A stretch of DNA of 64,000 nt from Exobacillus caeni (lineage in GTDB: Bacteria > Bacillota > Bacilli > Bacillales > Guptibacillaceae): assembly GCF_005747095.1 (NCBI RefSeq), contig NZ_SWLG01000002.1, forward strand, positions 119,866 to 183,865, read 5' to 3'. Position 1 is the first letter of the stretch, and each line of letters starts with the position of its first letter. The translations under genes were made by a program, and so were the position numbers. The notes below the pieces were generated by a model. It searched no databases and was not told the origin of the DNA. It saw only the letters and a list, made by a program, of their open reading frames with translations. Below are positions 25,436-34,655 of this stretch, piece after piece.

Positions 25436-26992
25436 GTGATTAAAAAAGGCTTTAAATTGACGTTTATCTTTGCTCTTCTTGCATCTGTTCTAATAGCTTG
25501 TTCAGGAAACAAAGAAACTTCTGGAGATGGAAAAGACACAGGCGGAGATAACAAACAGGTAGAGCAGGTATTGAAGATTGCTAATGACCAGGAGCCTGCA
25601 GGACTTGATCCACATAAAACACCGGCGCATTCTTCTGTAAGAATTTATTCACAAGTATACAGCGGGTTAGTTAGATTTGATGAAAAGATGGAGGTTGTGG
25701 GTGATCTTGCTACGGATTGGGAGCAGCCGGATGACAAGACATATATTTTCAATCTTCGTGAAGGGGTTAAATTTCACAACGGCCGAGAGATGACTGCAGA
25801 AGATGTGAAATATAGCTTTGAACGTATTAAAGCGGAAGAAACTGCTTCCCATATCGCTTCTTACTTTGCAAATGTAGAAAGTATCGAAGTTCTTGGAGAC
25901 TATCAAGTTAAATTTAACCTTGGAACTCCAGATGCAACCTTCTTGACCAACTTAACGAACTCCAGTGCAGCAGTGGTTGCAAAAGAAGTTGTAGAGGAAA
26001 ATGGTGACCTTCAGCAGGTTGCAGTGGGTACTGGACCGTTCAAGTTTAAAGAGTGGGTACCGGATAACAAAGTAGTTTTAGAGAAAAACGAAGACTATTA
26101 TGAAGAAGGACTTCCAAAGCTTGATGAAGTTGTCTATTATACGATGAAAGATGAAGCAGCGAGAATGTCTGCGATTCGTACCGGAGAAGTTGATCTAACG
26201 ACAGTAAACCCAAAATCTGCATCTTTATTGAAGAAAGAAAAGAATATCGATGTGAAAGACTATCAATCTCTCGAATACAGCTATGTAGGATTTAATGTGG
26301 AAAAGGAACCTTTGAACAATCAGAAGGTACGCCAGGCTTTAAGTCTAGCAACGAACCGTAAAGCAATCGCGGATGTTGTTTGGAACGGTGACGCAGTGGT
26401 TTCAGGACCGGTGGCTCCTTCCATGGGAGATTGGGCAATCGATGTTACGAAGCATGAACTTTATTCAAACGACATTGAAAAAGCGAAGAAACTTTTAGAT
26501 GAAGCTGGTTATCCGGACGGATTTGACATTACGATCACTACGGCATCGACTTACCCTGATATGGTAGACACCGCTCAAATCCTCCAGCAGCAGTGGAAAG
26601 AAATTGGCGTTAACGCAGAAATCAAGCAAATCGAGTGGGGCGAGTATATCGATACATGGTTATATACATCAGCTGATGTGCTGGTAGGCCGTAACGGCTC
26701 AGGTACTGACCCGGATCGTGCATTGCAATATTTCTTCCATTCAAAAGGATCTGCTAACGTATGGGGCTTCTCCGACGCAGAGTATGACAAATTGGTTGAA
26801 TCTGGTGAAACAATGCTTGATAAAGGAAAACGGAAAGAGATCTATAATGAAGCACAAGAAAAACTAATCGACCAATCTCCAAATCTATTCTTAGTTTCAC
26901 CAATGAAATATGTTGCGGTAAGGGACTCCGTACAAGGGTTTACTCCTTATCCGCATAACGGTGAATATATTCTAGAGGTTTCAAAAAAATAA
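25436..26992 (+). CDS. Peptide ABC transporter substrate-binding lipoprotein (operon 1)
   Basis: A 518-residue cluster C solute-binding protein (SBP_bac_5, DppE/OppA type). The lipobox is LIACSG with the acylated Cys22, so it is tethered outside the membrane. The early EPAGLDPHKTPAHSSVRIYSQVYSGLV segment and the NLREGVKFHNGREMTAEDVKYSFERI signature are typical. GTG 25436 has AAGGGGG upstream. With the following two permeases and two ATPases it forms a complete importer. In this operon the likely cargo is cell-wall muropeptides or murein tripeptide, by analogy with MppA and murein-peptide binding OppA proteins. That assignment is inference. Confidence 0.9.
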   Translation: MIKKGFKLTFIFALLASVLIACSGNKETSGDGKDTGGDNKQVEQVLKIANDQEPAGLDPHKTPAHSSVRIYSQVYSGLVRFDEKMEVVGDLATDWEQPDDKTYIFNLREGVKFHNGREMTAEDVKYSFERIKAEETASHIASYFANVESIEVLGDYQVKFNLGTPDATFLTNLTNSSAAVVAKEVVEENGDLQQVAVGTGPFKFKEWVPDNKVVLEKNEDYYEEGLPKLDEVVYYTMKDEAARMSAIRTGEVDLTTVNPKSASLLKKEKNIDVKDYQSLEYSYVGFNVEKEPLNNQKVRQALSLATNRKAIADVVWNGDAVVSGPVAPSMGDWAIDVTKHELYSNDIEKAKKLLDEAGYPDGFDITITTASTYPDMVDTAQILQQQWKEIGVNAEIKQIEWGEYIDTWLYTSADVLVGRNGSGTDPDRALQYFFHSKGSANVWGFSDAEYDKLVESGETMLDKGKRKEIYNEAQEKLIDQSPNLFLVSPMKYVAVRDSVQGFTPYPHNGEYILEVSKK

Positions 26993-26999
26993 CAAAGTA

Positions 27000-27019
27000 G
27001 AGGCTGCTCCGGCAGCCTC
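27000..27019 (+). promoter_or_regulatory. Intercistronic hairpin between binding protein and permease (operon 1)
   Basis: A GAGGCTGC / GCAGCCTC stem with a four-base TCCG loop and no T tract. Such stems commonly let the binding-protein message outlast the rest of the transcript. The second importer operon has a hairpin at the same place. Confidence 0.6.
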
Positions 27020-27042
27020 CTGCTTATTGAGGGTGAACACGG

Positions 27043-27987
27043 ATGTATGCATATATTCTGAGAAGATTATTAATGTTGATTCCTGTGCTGTTCGGAGTAT
27101 CTGTCGTTATCTTTTTTACATTGAGAATTATACCCGGCGATGTAGCTGCTACTATTCTGGGAACGGATGCTACTCCTGAAGCACTTGCTCAACTACGAAA
27201 GGACTTCGGACTGGACTTACCCATTTACGAACAATATCTTCAGTGGATGGGCGGAGTAATGACGGGAGACTTTGGCGAGTCTATGCGTACAGGAAAAGAA
27301 ATACTTCCCGACATTTCCAGCCGTTTTGCGATTACGTTCGAGTTAACGATGTTATCGGCATTTATCTCCTGGATCATAGCTATTCCTCTGGGTATCATCG
27401 CGGGAATTAAAAGGAACTCAAAGACGGATTTTGGCGTTAGGGTTGTTTCTTTGCTGGGTGTATCCATTCCTAATTTTGCGTTAGCAACGGTTCTAATTCT
27501 TGTATTAGCACTATTCTTTTCTTATAGCCCGCCGGTCGGGTATGTTGGCTTTTTCGAGGATCCGATTACTAATCTGCAAATCTTATTTTTACCTGCGCTT
27601 GTCCTGGGAACTTCCATGGCTGGAGCTGTAACGAGAATGACAAGATCCTCCATACTTGAAATCTTAAGGCTCGATTTTATCCGTACCATTCGTGCAAAGG
27701 GCGCAAAAGAGCGCGTTGTCATTTTCCAACATGCTTTAAGAAATGCGATGATCCCTATTTTAACGATTATTGGGATGCAGATCGGCGTTTTATTAGGTGG
27801 GACGGTTATTATTGAACAAATCTTTTCGTTGCCGGGTTTAGGACAGCTTGTGCTGACAGGGATAAATCAACGTGACTTCACTGTAGTACAGGGCTCTGTT
27901 TTATTCATTGCTTTTGTTTTTGTAATGATTAATTTAATTGTAGATATTTTATATTCTTACCTCGATCCAAGAATCACGTATAAATAA
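27043..27987 (+). CDS. Peptide ABC transporter permease, DppB type (operon 1)
   Basis: A 314-residue inner-membrane protein of the DppB/OppB family with six hydrophobic helices. The N-terminal MYAYILRRLLMLIPVLFGVSV is the standard start of the family, and the ATPase-contact loop is FIRTIRAKGAKERVVIFQHALRNAMIPI. It ends in the usual YSYLDPRITYK. It is followed at close spacing by the DppC-type partner with which it makes the membrane channel. Confidence 0.92.
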   Translation: MYAYILRRLLMLIPVLFGVSVVIFFTLRIIPGDVAATILGTDATPEALAQLRKDFGLDLPIYEQYLQWMGGVMTGDFGESMRTGKEILPDISSRFAITFELTMLSAFISWIIAIPLGIIAGIKRNSKTDFGVRVVSLLGVSIPNFALATVLILVLALFFSYSPPVGYVGFFEDPITNLQILFLPALVLGTSMAGAVTRMTRSSILEILRLDFIRTIRAKGAKERVVIFQHALRNAMIPILTIIGMQIGVLLGGTVIIEQIFSLPGLGQLVLTGINQRDFTVVQGSVLFIAFVFVMINLIVDILYSYLDPRITYK

Positions 27988-28014
27988 TCTACGGAATAAG
28001 GAAGTGTGATCTTC

Positions 28015-28845
28015 ATGAAAGAGTTTTTCCAGCGGTTAGTTAGTGACAAAGTAGGTTTAATAGGTTTTATTGGGATTTTGCTAGTCATTATCGTTGCTGT
28101 ATTAGCGCCTGTAATCGCCCCTTACAGTCCGGATAGAATGTTTACCGAACACACACTGGAAGGCCCGAGCAGTCAATTTTTATTTGGCACAGATGAACTT
28201 GGAAGAGACATTTTTTCGAGAACGGTCTATGGTGCACAAGTGTCCTTGCAGGTAGGCCTTATTGCTGTCGGGATAGGCGCTACTGCCGGCCTGATATTCG
28301 GCTTGATCAGCGGTTACTTCCAGGGAAAAGTAGATCAAGTGATCATGCGTGTGATGGACGTGTTTTTTGCCTTTCCTGATATTTTGCTGGCATTAACGAT
28401 CGTCGCTGTTCTAGGTCCGAGCTTAACAAACACGATGATTGCAATCGGTATCGTATTCACGCCGGTTTTTACAAGACTCGTAAGATCCGCAGTTATGTCT
28501 GTAAAAGAAAACGAATACTTAACGAGTGCTGTAGCGATTGGGGTACAGCCTGTGAAAATTATAACCAGACATATTACTCCAAACATCATGGCACCTTTTA
28601 TTGTTCAAATTACATTAGCGTTATCGGGAGCGATTTTAACTGAAGCGGCATTAAGCTTTCTTGGCCTTGGCGTTCAGCCGCCTGACCCATCCTGGGGTGT
28701 TATGCTGAATGCAAGCAGAACTTATATGGAGTTTGCCCCGTGGACGATCCTGTTTCCGGTAAGTGCGATTGTTCTTACAATCCTATGCTTTAATTTATTA
28801 GGTGACAGCCTCAGGGATCTTTTAGATCCAAAGCTGAAGCAATAG
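28015..28845 (+). CDS. Peptide ABC transporter permease, DppC type (operon 1)
   Basis: A 276-residue DppC/OppC-family permease. The N-terminal cytoplasmic lead is followed by the first helix, a periplasmic LFGTDELGRDIFSR segment, and an ATPase-contact loop ENEYLTSAVAIGVQPVKIITRHITPN. It ends LGDSLRDLLDPKLKQ as typical. ATG 28015 is ten bases after AAGGAAG. A GTG at 28006 is too close to that site. It pairs with the upstream DppB-type subunit. Confidence 0.92.
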   Translation: MKEFFQRLVSDKVGLIGFIGILLVIIVAVLAPVIAPYSPDRMFTEHTLEGPSSQFLFGTDELGRDIFSRTVYGAQVSLQVGLIAVGIGATAGLIFGLISGYFQGKVDQVIMRVMDVFFAFPDILLALTIVAVLGPSLTNTMIAIGIVFTPVFTRLVRSAVMSVKENEYLTSAVAIGVQPVKIITRHITPNIMAPFIVQITLALSGAILTEAALSFLGLGVQPPDPSWGVMLNASRTYMEFAPWTILFPVSAIVLTILCFNLLGDSLRDLLDPKLKQ

Positions 28846-28897
28846 GGCGGTTAATGTGGCTAAAAACCTGACTGCTATTCTTAAGGGGAGAGGTACT

Positions 28898-29893
28898 TTG
28901 AATACTGTATTAGATATTAAGAATCTATCGATAGAGGTCAATACAAAAAAGTCGAAATATAACGTAGTCGAAGGTGTTAACCTATCAATCGGGAAAAAAA
29001 TGAAATATGGAATTGTTGGAGAATCGGGGAGTGGAAAGAGCCTGACATCGCTGGCGATCATGAATTTACTTCCAGATGTCCTTAAGGTGTCAAAAGGCAG
29101 CATTACTTTAAATACGGAAAAATCAAAAGAACTTACAAAGCTTTCAAAGAGGGAAATGCAGAAGATCAGGGGAAACGAGATTTCGATGATTTTCCAGGAA
29201 CCGATGACTGCACTGGATCCCTTGTACACGATCGAGCACCAGCTCTTAGAAGTGCTGAAATTCCACACGAATTACAGCAAAAAAGAGATGCGGGAATTAG
29301 GGTTAGACATGCTCAACAAAGTAGGCATTTCACGGGGCAAAGAAATCTTTAAAAGCTATCCACATCAGCTTTCAGGTGGAATGAGGCAGCGTGTTATAAT
29401 CGCAATGGCCTTGATTTGCCAGCCTAAATTATTGATTGCGGATGAACCGACAACAGCTTTAGATGTAACGATCCAGGCACAGATACTGGACTTAATGAAT
29501 GATTTGTCTGAAACACATGATACTTCCATCCTGATGATCACGCATGACCTTGGTGTCATTCTGGAAACGTGTGAGAGAGTTGCGGTATTATATGCCGGCC
29601 AGGTGATGGAAGAAACGACGGTGGAACAATTGTTTACAAACCCTTCTCATCCGTATACACAGGGACTTTTAAAGTCGATTCGCTCTTTAGGGGACCATAA
29701 GAATACGTTATATTCAATCCCTGGAAATGTGCCTACACCGGCTCAATATGAAAATATGGGCTGCAGGTTCTCAAGCCGTTGTCCCCATGCAATGGAAATC
29801 TGCAAGTCAAAAGAGCCTTCTATGTATACCGTGGAAAAAGACCATACAAGTAAATGCTGGCTGCACGAAGAGGAGGGCGTAGCATATGGCTGA
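28898..29893 (+). CDS. Peptide ABC transporter ATPase, DppD type (operon 1)
   Basis: A 331-residue ATPase with Walker [12 protein letters not shown], signature [15 protein letters not shown] and Walker [17 protein letters not shown]-terminal oligopeptide-transporter tail carries cysteines in [19 protein letters not shown] 28898 is favoured by GGGGAGAGG upstream; a GTG at 28856 would add 14 residues that are not typical of the family. The end overlaps the start of the next ATPase by eight bases. Confidence 0.9.
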   Translation: MNTVLDIKNLSIEVNTKKSKYNVVEGVNLSIGKKMKYGIVGESGSGKSLTSLAIMNLLPDVLKVSKGSITLNTEKSKELTKLSKREMQKIRGNEISMIFQEPMTALDPLYTIEHQLLEVLKFHTNYSKKEMRELGLDMLNKVGISRGKEIFKSYPHQLSGGMRQRVIIAMALICQPKLLIADEPTTALDVTIQAQILDLMNDLSETHDTSILMITHDLGVILETCERVAVLYAGQVMEETTVEQLFTNPSHPYTQGLLKSIRSLGDHKNTLYSIPGNVPTPAQYENMGCRFSSRCPHAMEICKSKEPSMYTVEKDHTSKCWLHEEEGVAYG

Positions 29894-30863
29894 TACCGCT
29901 TACGCTATAGAAGTTAAAAACTTAAAAAAATATTTTCCTATAAAAGGCGGAGTTTTGAAGAAAACCATTGGCAATGTAAAAGCTGTCGATGATATTACCT
30001 TTAATGTGAAGAGAAACGAGACCCTTTCATTGGTCGGCGAAAGCGGATGCGGAAAATCGACTACCGGAAGAACCATCTTAAAGCTATATGAACCTACTTC
30101 AGGAGAAATCTTTCTTAACGGGCAAAAAATCTCCGACATTCCCAGAGGCAAGTTTCGCAGGATGAGAAAAGATATACAGATGATCTTTCAGGATCCTTTC
30201 AGTTCTTTAAATCCAAGGATGACTGTTAGATCGTTATTGTTAGAACCGCTGTTAACCCATAAATTAGCATCACGAAAAGAAGCGAATGAATTGGTCGGTG
30301 AGATGATCGAAAAAGTAGGTTTATCAAAGGAACAGCTTGATAGGTATCCGCATGAGTTCAGTGGAGGACAAAGGCAAAGGATCAGTATCGCCAGAGCGTT
30401 AATCGTAAAGCCGAAAGTAGTTATCCTTGATGAAGCCGTTTCCGCGTTAGATGTTTCGATCCAATCTCAAATACTAAATCTGTTAATAAAGCTTCAGGAG
30501 GAATTTGAACTAACTTATGTTTTTATCTCTCATGATCTCAATGTTGTCCAGCATCTCAGTGATCGAGTAGGGGTAATGTATTTAGGCCAGATGATGGAAT
30601 TGGGGGAAACGAAGGATATCTACAACAATCCGCTTCATCCATACACCAGAGCTCTATTATCGGCTATTCCATCTCTTGATCCATATGAGAAAAAGGAAAG
30701 AATTATATTACATGGGGATGTACCGGACCCGTCCAATCCGCCATCTGGATGTCCATTCCGGTTAAGGTGTCCAAAGGCACACGACCGCTGCGCTGAAGAG
30801 AAGCCGAGATTTCTGGAAAAAGAAAAAAACCATTGGGTAGCATGTCATCTTTTTGACGAATAA
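29886..30863 (+). CDS. Peptide ABC transporter ATPase, DppF type (operon 1)
   Basis: A 325-residue ATPase with Walker A GESGCGKSTTGRTIL, signature FSGGQRQRISIARAL and Walker B VVILDEAVSALDVSIQ. Its C-terminal tail GCPFRLRCPKAHDRCAEEKPRF holds the conserved cysteines. It forms the ATP-driving heterodimer with the DppD-type subunit and overlaps it by eight bases. This completes the first importer. Confidence 0.92.
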   Translation: MADTAYAIEVKNLKKYFPIKGGVLKKTIGNVKAVDDITFNVKRNETLSLVGESGCGKSTTGRTILKLYEPTSGEIFLNGQKISDIPRGKFRRMRKDIQMIFQDPFSSLNPRMTVRSLLLEPLLTHKLASRKEANELVGEMIEKVGLSKEQLDRYPHEFSGGQRQRISIARALIVKPKVVILDEAVSALDVSIQSQILNLLIKLQEEFELTYVFISHDLNVVQHLSDRVGVMYLGQMMELGETKDIYNNPLHPYTRALLSAIPSLDPYEKKERIILHGDVPDPSNPPSGCPFRLRCPKAHDRCAEEKPRFLEKEKNHWVACHLFDE

Positions 30864-30878
30864 ATGCTGAAATAAAAA

Positions 30879-31784
30879 ATGAAAGTTGGTTCCAACATGT
30901 CGAGGACAAATGCAGGCATTTTTATGTTGAAGGAAATGAAGGATAAGCTTCCCCCGTCCGAACGTAAAATTGCAGAATTTATCTTAAAGCAGCCACAGGA
31001 TGCGATCAGCATGACTGCCGCAGGCCTTGGCAAAGCGACGAAAACAAGCAGTGCAGCAGTGATCCGAATGTGCAAGTCATTGAATATCAGCGGAATACAG
31101 GAGCTGAAGATCCGGATTGCTGGTGACCTCCAACGAAATATAAAAGTGGATTTAAGGGATATAGAGCCGAATGAACCATGTACTTCTACAATTGAAAAAA
31201 TGACATCCCATAGCCTCCAAACGATTCGGGAAACGGCAGACCTGTTGCATAGCGACGAACTAGAAAAAGCGGTGGAAGCCCTATTAATGGCTAAAGGAAT
31301 ACATTTCTTTGGAGTCGGTGCTTCGAGCATAGCTGCGATGGATGCGCAACAAAAGTTTTTAAGAATTAACAGGCCGGCAAGGGCATTCGGGGATTTGCAT
31401 ATGTGTGCCACAGTTGTAGCAAATGCAAATGAAAGCGATGTTGTCGTAGGGATCTCTTTTTCAGGGGAAACATATGAAGTTGCAAAGGTTTTACAGCTGG
31501 CTAAGGAAAAGGGAGCGACCACGATAAGTTTAACTAAGTATGGAAGCTCCCTTGTTTCGAACCATGCTGATATTTGTTTGTATACCTCTAATTCAAAGGA
31601 AGCGACATTCAGAAGTGGAGCAACCTCATCGCGCCTTGCACAACTTCACGCGATCGACATCCTATTTATGTGTGTTGCTTCCCGAACCTACGATGAAACC
31701 GTCACATACCTAGACACAACAAGAGAAGCCATCGGATCACTTTTTGATGAATCATTAAAAAGAGGGAAGAAAGTGAAAGTTTAA
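30879..31784 (+). CDS. murR: MurR/RpiR family transcriptional regulator
   Basis: A 301-residue RpiR-type regulator. The N-terminal HTH_6 domain (LPPSERKIAEFILKQPQDAISMTAAGLGKATKTSSAAVIRMCKSL) is followed by a SIS sugar-phosphate-binding domain (FFGVGASSIAAMDAQQKFLRI; VVGISFSGETYEVAKVLQLAKEKGATTISLT). Being last in an operon with anmK and murQ, it most likely senses MurNAc-6-phosphate or GlcNAc-6-phosphate and controls the operon, as MurR does in other bacteria. The start is uncertain; later in-frame ATGs at 30897 and 30924 also lack good sites. The name rests on context. Confidence 0.85.
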   Translation: MKVGSNMSRTNAGIFMLKEMKDKLPPSERKIAEFILKQPQDAISMTAAGLGKATKTSSAAVIRMCKSLNISGIQELKIRIAGDLQRNIKVDLRDIEPNEPCTSTIEKMTSHSLQTIRETADLLHSDELEKAVEALLMAKGIHFFGVGASSIAAMDAQQKFLRINRPARAFGDLHMCATVVANANESDVVVGISFSGETYEVAKVLQLAKEKGATTISLTKYGSSLVSNHADICLYTSNSKEATFRSGATSSRLAQLHAIDILFMCVASRTYDETVTYLDTTREAIGSLFDESLKRGKKVKV

Positions 31785-31788
31785 ATTT

Positions 31789-31836
31789 AAACATTTCTCT
31801 TACAAGTAATCGCCTTGTTTGGGAAATGTTTTTTGA
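31789..31836 (+). terminator. Terminator of the salvage operon
   Basis: The two-part stem AACATTTC...ACAAG / CTTGT...GAAATGTT ends in TTTTTT. It lies five bases after the regulator stop codon. Confidence 0.75.
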
Positions 31837-31956
31837 TTTCCATTCTTAATAGATTGTTAATACTAAAGAAGAAATTTTCACTATTCAAAAGGCAAAATGA
31901 GCTGCCTAATAGTTAGAGCATTTTTGGCGCTTAGAATATCTGGATATATCAATAAG

Positions 31957-31985
31957 TTCAAATCAAAATGAAAAACATCTATAAT
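31957..31985 (+). promoter_or_regulatory. Promoter of the GGDEF-like regulator gene
   Basis: TTCAAA and TATAAT with a 17-base spacer, placed about 65 bases before the GTG start. The -10 box is consensus. Confidence 0.6.
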
Positions 31986-32050
31986 TAGGCTATAATAAGC
32001 AGATGAGTAGTAGTTTTATCCCAGATATTTTACCAGAAAAGGTGAGAAGA

Positions 32051-33385
32051 GTGGAAATAACGTTAGGAGTAATTGGTCCAGAGGATTCTGTTAATCATAT
32101 ATTGAATTCTTCTGAGGCATTTTCAGACTTAAAATTAATTCCGTTTTACTATAAAAATGTAGAGCAGATAGAAGAAATAATAAAACATAATAAATCCCGG
32201 ATCGATCAATGGTTTTTCTCGGGACAAGTCCCTTATACTTACGCCATTTCAAAAGGATTGGTGATGGAGACAGAGAGCTTTTATCCACCATTATATGGAG
32301 CAAGTTTATTAGGGAAAGTGGTTGAGTCTTATTTAGACATGGGTAAAGTCTTAAAAAGGATTAGCCTGGATACAATTCAAGAATCTGAACTTGAAACAAC
32401 AAAGCGATATTTCTCATTGCAAAAATTGGAAATATATTCGTATTCATATCCGGATTTTCGTCCTGTAGAAGAGGTTGTGGAATACCATCGTAAGCTATAT
32501 GAGGAAGGTAAGACAGAGGTTGCTTTTACCTGTCTTAGAGGAGTATTTGAAGCATTGAGAGGGTTAAATATTCCTTGCTACCGTATCTTCCCTTCCCATT
32601 TATCGATCTATTTTGCACTTAGAGTATTGAAGGAAAGGGGAGAATCTTCCTGGTATCAGAGATCTCAGTTAGCGCTTCTGGGTGTTGAAGTTATACAGCC
32701 TGCTAACGAAGATGAATTCTTTTATTCTTATGAACAAAAACATAAGGAATTAAATTTAAAAAGATTACTAATTGAGATAGCAGAAAGAATAAACGGATCT
32801 TTTGTTCAAATTGGCGATGGGTTATATTTCATCTACACGACACGGGGCGAAATCGAAATCAAGCTTGATAAAAAGGATTTGCATCATTTGATTGATACTG
32901 TTAACTCACAGACTGGATTTCAGCTTCGTATTGGTTTGGGCTACGGCATAACTGCTTTACAAGCTGAAGAGAATGTGCGGACTGCATTTCGAAGTGCCCG
33001 GAAACATACGACTCCTAAAATTGTTTTAGTGGATGAAGACCAGGAAGTGACAGAATTTACTTCTGGCGGTGATTCAATAACCTATTATCTTAAAGATTGG
33101 ATCAGTGGGGAGTGGGCTGATAAATTAAAAAGAGTGAATATATCCCCATCTTCCCTATCAAAAATCCAGGCATTATCAACTTTTTATAAGAAAGAAGAAG
33201 TTAATTCGCAGGAAGTTGCAGGATGGCTTGAAAGTTCAGAGCGAAATGCACGGCGAGTATTAGCGGAGCTGGAAGCATTAGGATTGGCATCAAGTAAATC
33301 CGTGCAAGTGAATGGTTCTAAAGGGAGACCGAGAAAAGTTTATAAATTGTTGTTTAACGGTTCGAAAAAAGCTAGCAGAGAATAG
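32051..33385 (+). CDS. Putative transcriptional regulator: sensor domain, degenerate GGDEF-like domain, C-terminal winged helix
   Basis: A 444-residue protein. Residues 1 to ~190 form an alpha/beta sensor-like part I do not recognise (LGVIGPEDSVNHILNSSEAF). Residues ~235-345 resemble a GGDEF/cyclase-fold domain in which the signature is replaced by FVQIGDGLYFI, while the trailing LRIGLGYGITALQAEENVRTAFRSARKH matches the usual SIGIA...AD.AL..AK part. The C-terminus (SSERNARRVLAELEALGLASSK...GRPRKVYKLLF) is a winged helix. GTG 32051 has AAAGGTGA upstream. It sits at the head of the M20 island and is its likely regulator. Catalytic cyclase activity is not expected. Confidence 0.65.
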   Translation: MEITLGVIGPEDSVNHILNSSEAFSDLKLIPFYYKNVEQIEEIIKHNKSRIDQWFFSGQVPYTYAISKGLVMETESFYPPLYGASLLGKVVESYLDMGKVLKRISLDTIQESELETTKRYFSLQKLEIYSYSYPDFRPVEEVVEYHRKLYEEGKTEVAFTCLRGVFEALRGLNIPCYRIFPSHLSIYFALRVLKERGESSWYQRSQLALLGVEVIQPANEDEFFYSYEQKHKELNLKRLLIEIAERINGSFVQIGDGLYFIYTTRGEIEIKLDKKDLHHLIDTVNSQTGFQLRIGLGYGITALQAEENVRTAFRSARKHTTPKIVLVDEDQEVTEFTSGGDSITYYLKDWISGEWADKLKRVNISPSSLSKIQALSTFYKKEEVNSQEVAGWLESSERNARRVLAELEALGLASSKSVQVNGSKGRPRKVYKLLFNGSKKASRE

Positions 33386-33402
33386 TCTGCTAGCTTCTTT
33401 GT
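33371..33402 (+). terminator. Terminator overlapping the regulator stop codon
   Basis: A 9-bp perfect stem GCTAGCAGA / TCTGCTAGC encloses the stop codon in its loop and is followed by TTCTTTGTT. It separates the regulator from the convergent peptidase gene. Confidence 0.75.
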
Positions 33403-34535
33403 TATAATTTTGGTAACAAATGAGATAACAAAGCTGAGCGTTTTGAGAGCTCGTCTACTATGATATGCTCATATTCCGCATGCGGACCTTCACCAGGACA
33501 GCCCAGTCCATCAAGAGTAGGTACGCCGATAAAGGCGGTGAAATTACCGTCACTTCCTCCCCCAACATGGGCTTCGTCCAGTTCGAAACCAACTTCGTAA
33601 GCCGCTTCCTGGGCTTTAAAAAACAATCCTTCAATTTCTTCTGTTCGTTCCATAGGAGGACGGTTAAGTTCACCTTCAACTTCGATATCGATTCCTTTAT
33701 ATGTAGGTGTAAGATTGTCCAATATGTCGACCATCCGCTCAGCTTCGGATTTAGTCTTCACTCTAAAATCAATTAATGCTTCTGCTTCTTCTGGCACAAC
33801 ATTTCTTCTTGTTCCGCCATTAACCACGCCGACATTGACAGTCGTGCCTTTCTGATAATCAGTCAAGTTTTCCAATTTCACAATTTGTTGAGCAAGCTCT
33901 TTTACTGCGCTTACGCCGTCTTGATGATGGTTACCTGCATGTGAGCTTGTTCCCTGTATTTTTAAGTTATAGATGCCGACGCCTTTTCTTGCTGTTTTCA
34001 ACGCGCCTGTTTTAGCAACAGGAGGTTCTGTAATCAAAACGACATCGCTTTTTTGAGCTTCTTCTTCAATCAAGGGCCTGGATGTTTGGCTTCCGACTTC
34101 TTCATCGGAGGTACAAAGAAAGACAATTTCTTTATCCAGTGTAATACCTGTTTCTAGCAAAACCTTTACTGCCCAAATCGATTGAATGATTCCGCTTTTC
34201 ATATCAAGCACTCCGGGACCGAAGAATTTTCCATCCTCGACGACAATAGGAAGCCTTCCTTTATCCCATACCGTATCGAAATGTCCCGCTATAAGAATCC
34301 TTTTCTCTCCCTTTCCAACAGTGAATTTTAAATGGTCACCCCGTTCTGCTTGTGGATATCGGACAGGTTTAACCCCGAGTCTCTCTAAAAATATTTCTTC
34401 TAGAACTTTTCCACATTGGTCTACTAATTCTTTTTCATCTGACGGGGATTCCGCCCTTACAAACTTCATTAGATCCTGCAGAATATCTTTCTCATGCTCC
34501 TGTAAATAACTTAGTTGGCTTGCTATTTGTGGCAT
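33402..34535 (-). CDS. M20 family metallopeptidase, carboxypeptidase G2-like
   Basis: A 377-residue M20 zinc hydrolase similar in layout to carboxypeptidase G2 (glutamate carboxypeptidase). Metal-site segments are ILIAGHFDTVWDKG, GVLDMKSGI (bridging Asp), CTSDEEVGS (general-base Glu) and the late GPHAEYEHI (His). A lid domain with SSHAGNHHQDGVSAVKELA lies between. Such enzymes remove C-terminal glutamate or other amino acids from conjugates, including folates. ATG 34535 has AGGAGGAG upstream. It is divergent from the M20/importer operon, with a shared control region. No signal peptide is seen. Confidence 0.88.
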   Translation of the reverse strand: MPQIASQLSYLQEHEKDILQDLMKFVRAESPSDEKELVDQCGKVLEEIFLERLGVKPVRYPQAERGDHLKFTVGKGEKRILIAGHFDTVWDKGRLPIVVEDGKFFGPGVLDMKSGIIQSIWAVKVLLETGITLDKEIVFLCTSDEEVGSQTSRPLIEEEAQKSDVVLITEPPVAKTGALKTARKGVGIYNLKIQGTSSHAGNHHQDGVSAVKELAQQIVKLENLTDYQKGTTVNVGVVNGGTRRNVVPEEAEALIDFRVKTKSEAERMVDILDNLTPTYKGIDIEVEGELNRPPMERTEEIEGLFFKAQEAAYEVGFELDEAHVGGGSDGNFTAFIGVPTLDGLGCPGEGPHAEYEHIIVDELSKRSALLSHLLPKL

Positions 34536-34553
34536 TTTTCTCCTCCTTTTTCA

Positions 34554-34573
34554 TTTACGGAAATGTTTTGGCA
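34554..34573 (-). promoter_or_regulatory. Candidate shared leader motif, copy 1
   Basis: Read on the minus strand it is TGCCA followed by AAACA and TTTCCGTAAA. It lies in the 5' leader of the CPG2-like gene. Related motifs occur in the leaders of the two plus-strand M20 operons at 34711 and 42909. Confidence 0.3.
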
Positions 34574-34596
34574 AATAACTAAAAATAGACTTGTTA

Positions 34597-34627
34597 CAGT
34601 TATAACTGAAAAAAAAAAATTTTTCAA
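34597..34627 (-). promoter_or_regulatory. Minus-strand promoter of the CPG2-like gene with palindromic -10 region
   Basis: On the minus strand TTGAAA (34627-34622) and TATAAC (34604-34599) are 17 bases apart. The -10 box lies inside a perfect 12-bp palindrome CAGTTATAACTG (34597-34608) that may be an operator. Confidence 0.5.
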
Positions 34628-34655
34628 CAATTTAAAAATATTAAATAAATTACAA

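Noticed and set aside
28822..29268. A 148-codon minus-strand open frame across the DppD-type ATPase
   Set aside because: Antisense to Walker A and upstream sequence; no support of its own.
30845..31522. A 225-codon open frame on the minus strand across the RpiR-type gene
   Set aside because: It lies antisense to a gene with clear HTH and SIS motifs, has no ribosome binding site or family features, and is a codon-bias shadow.
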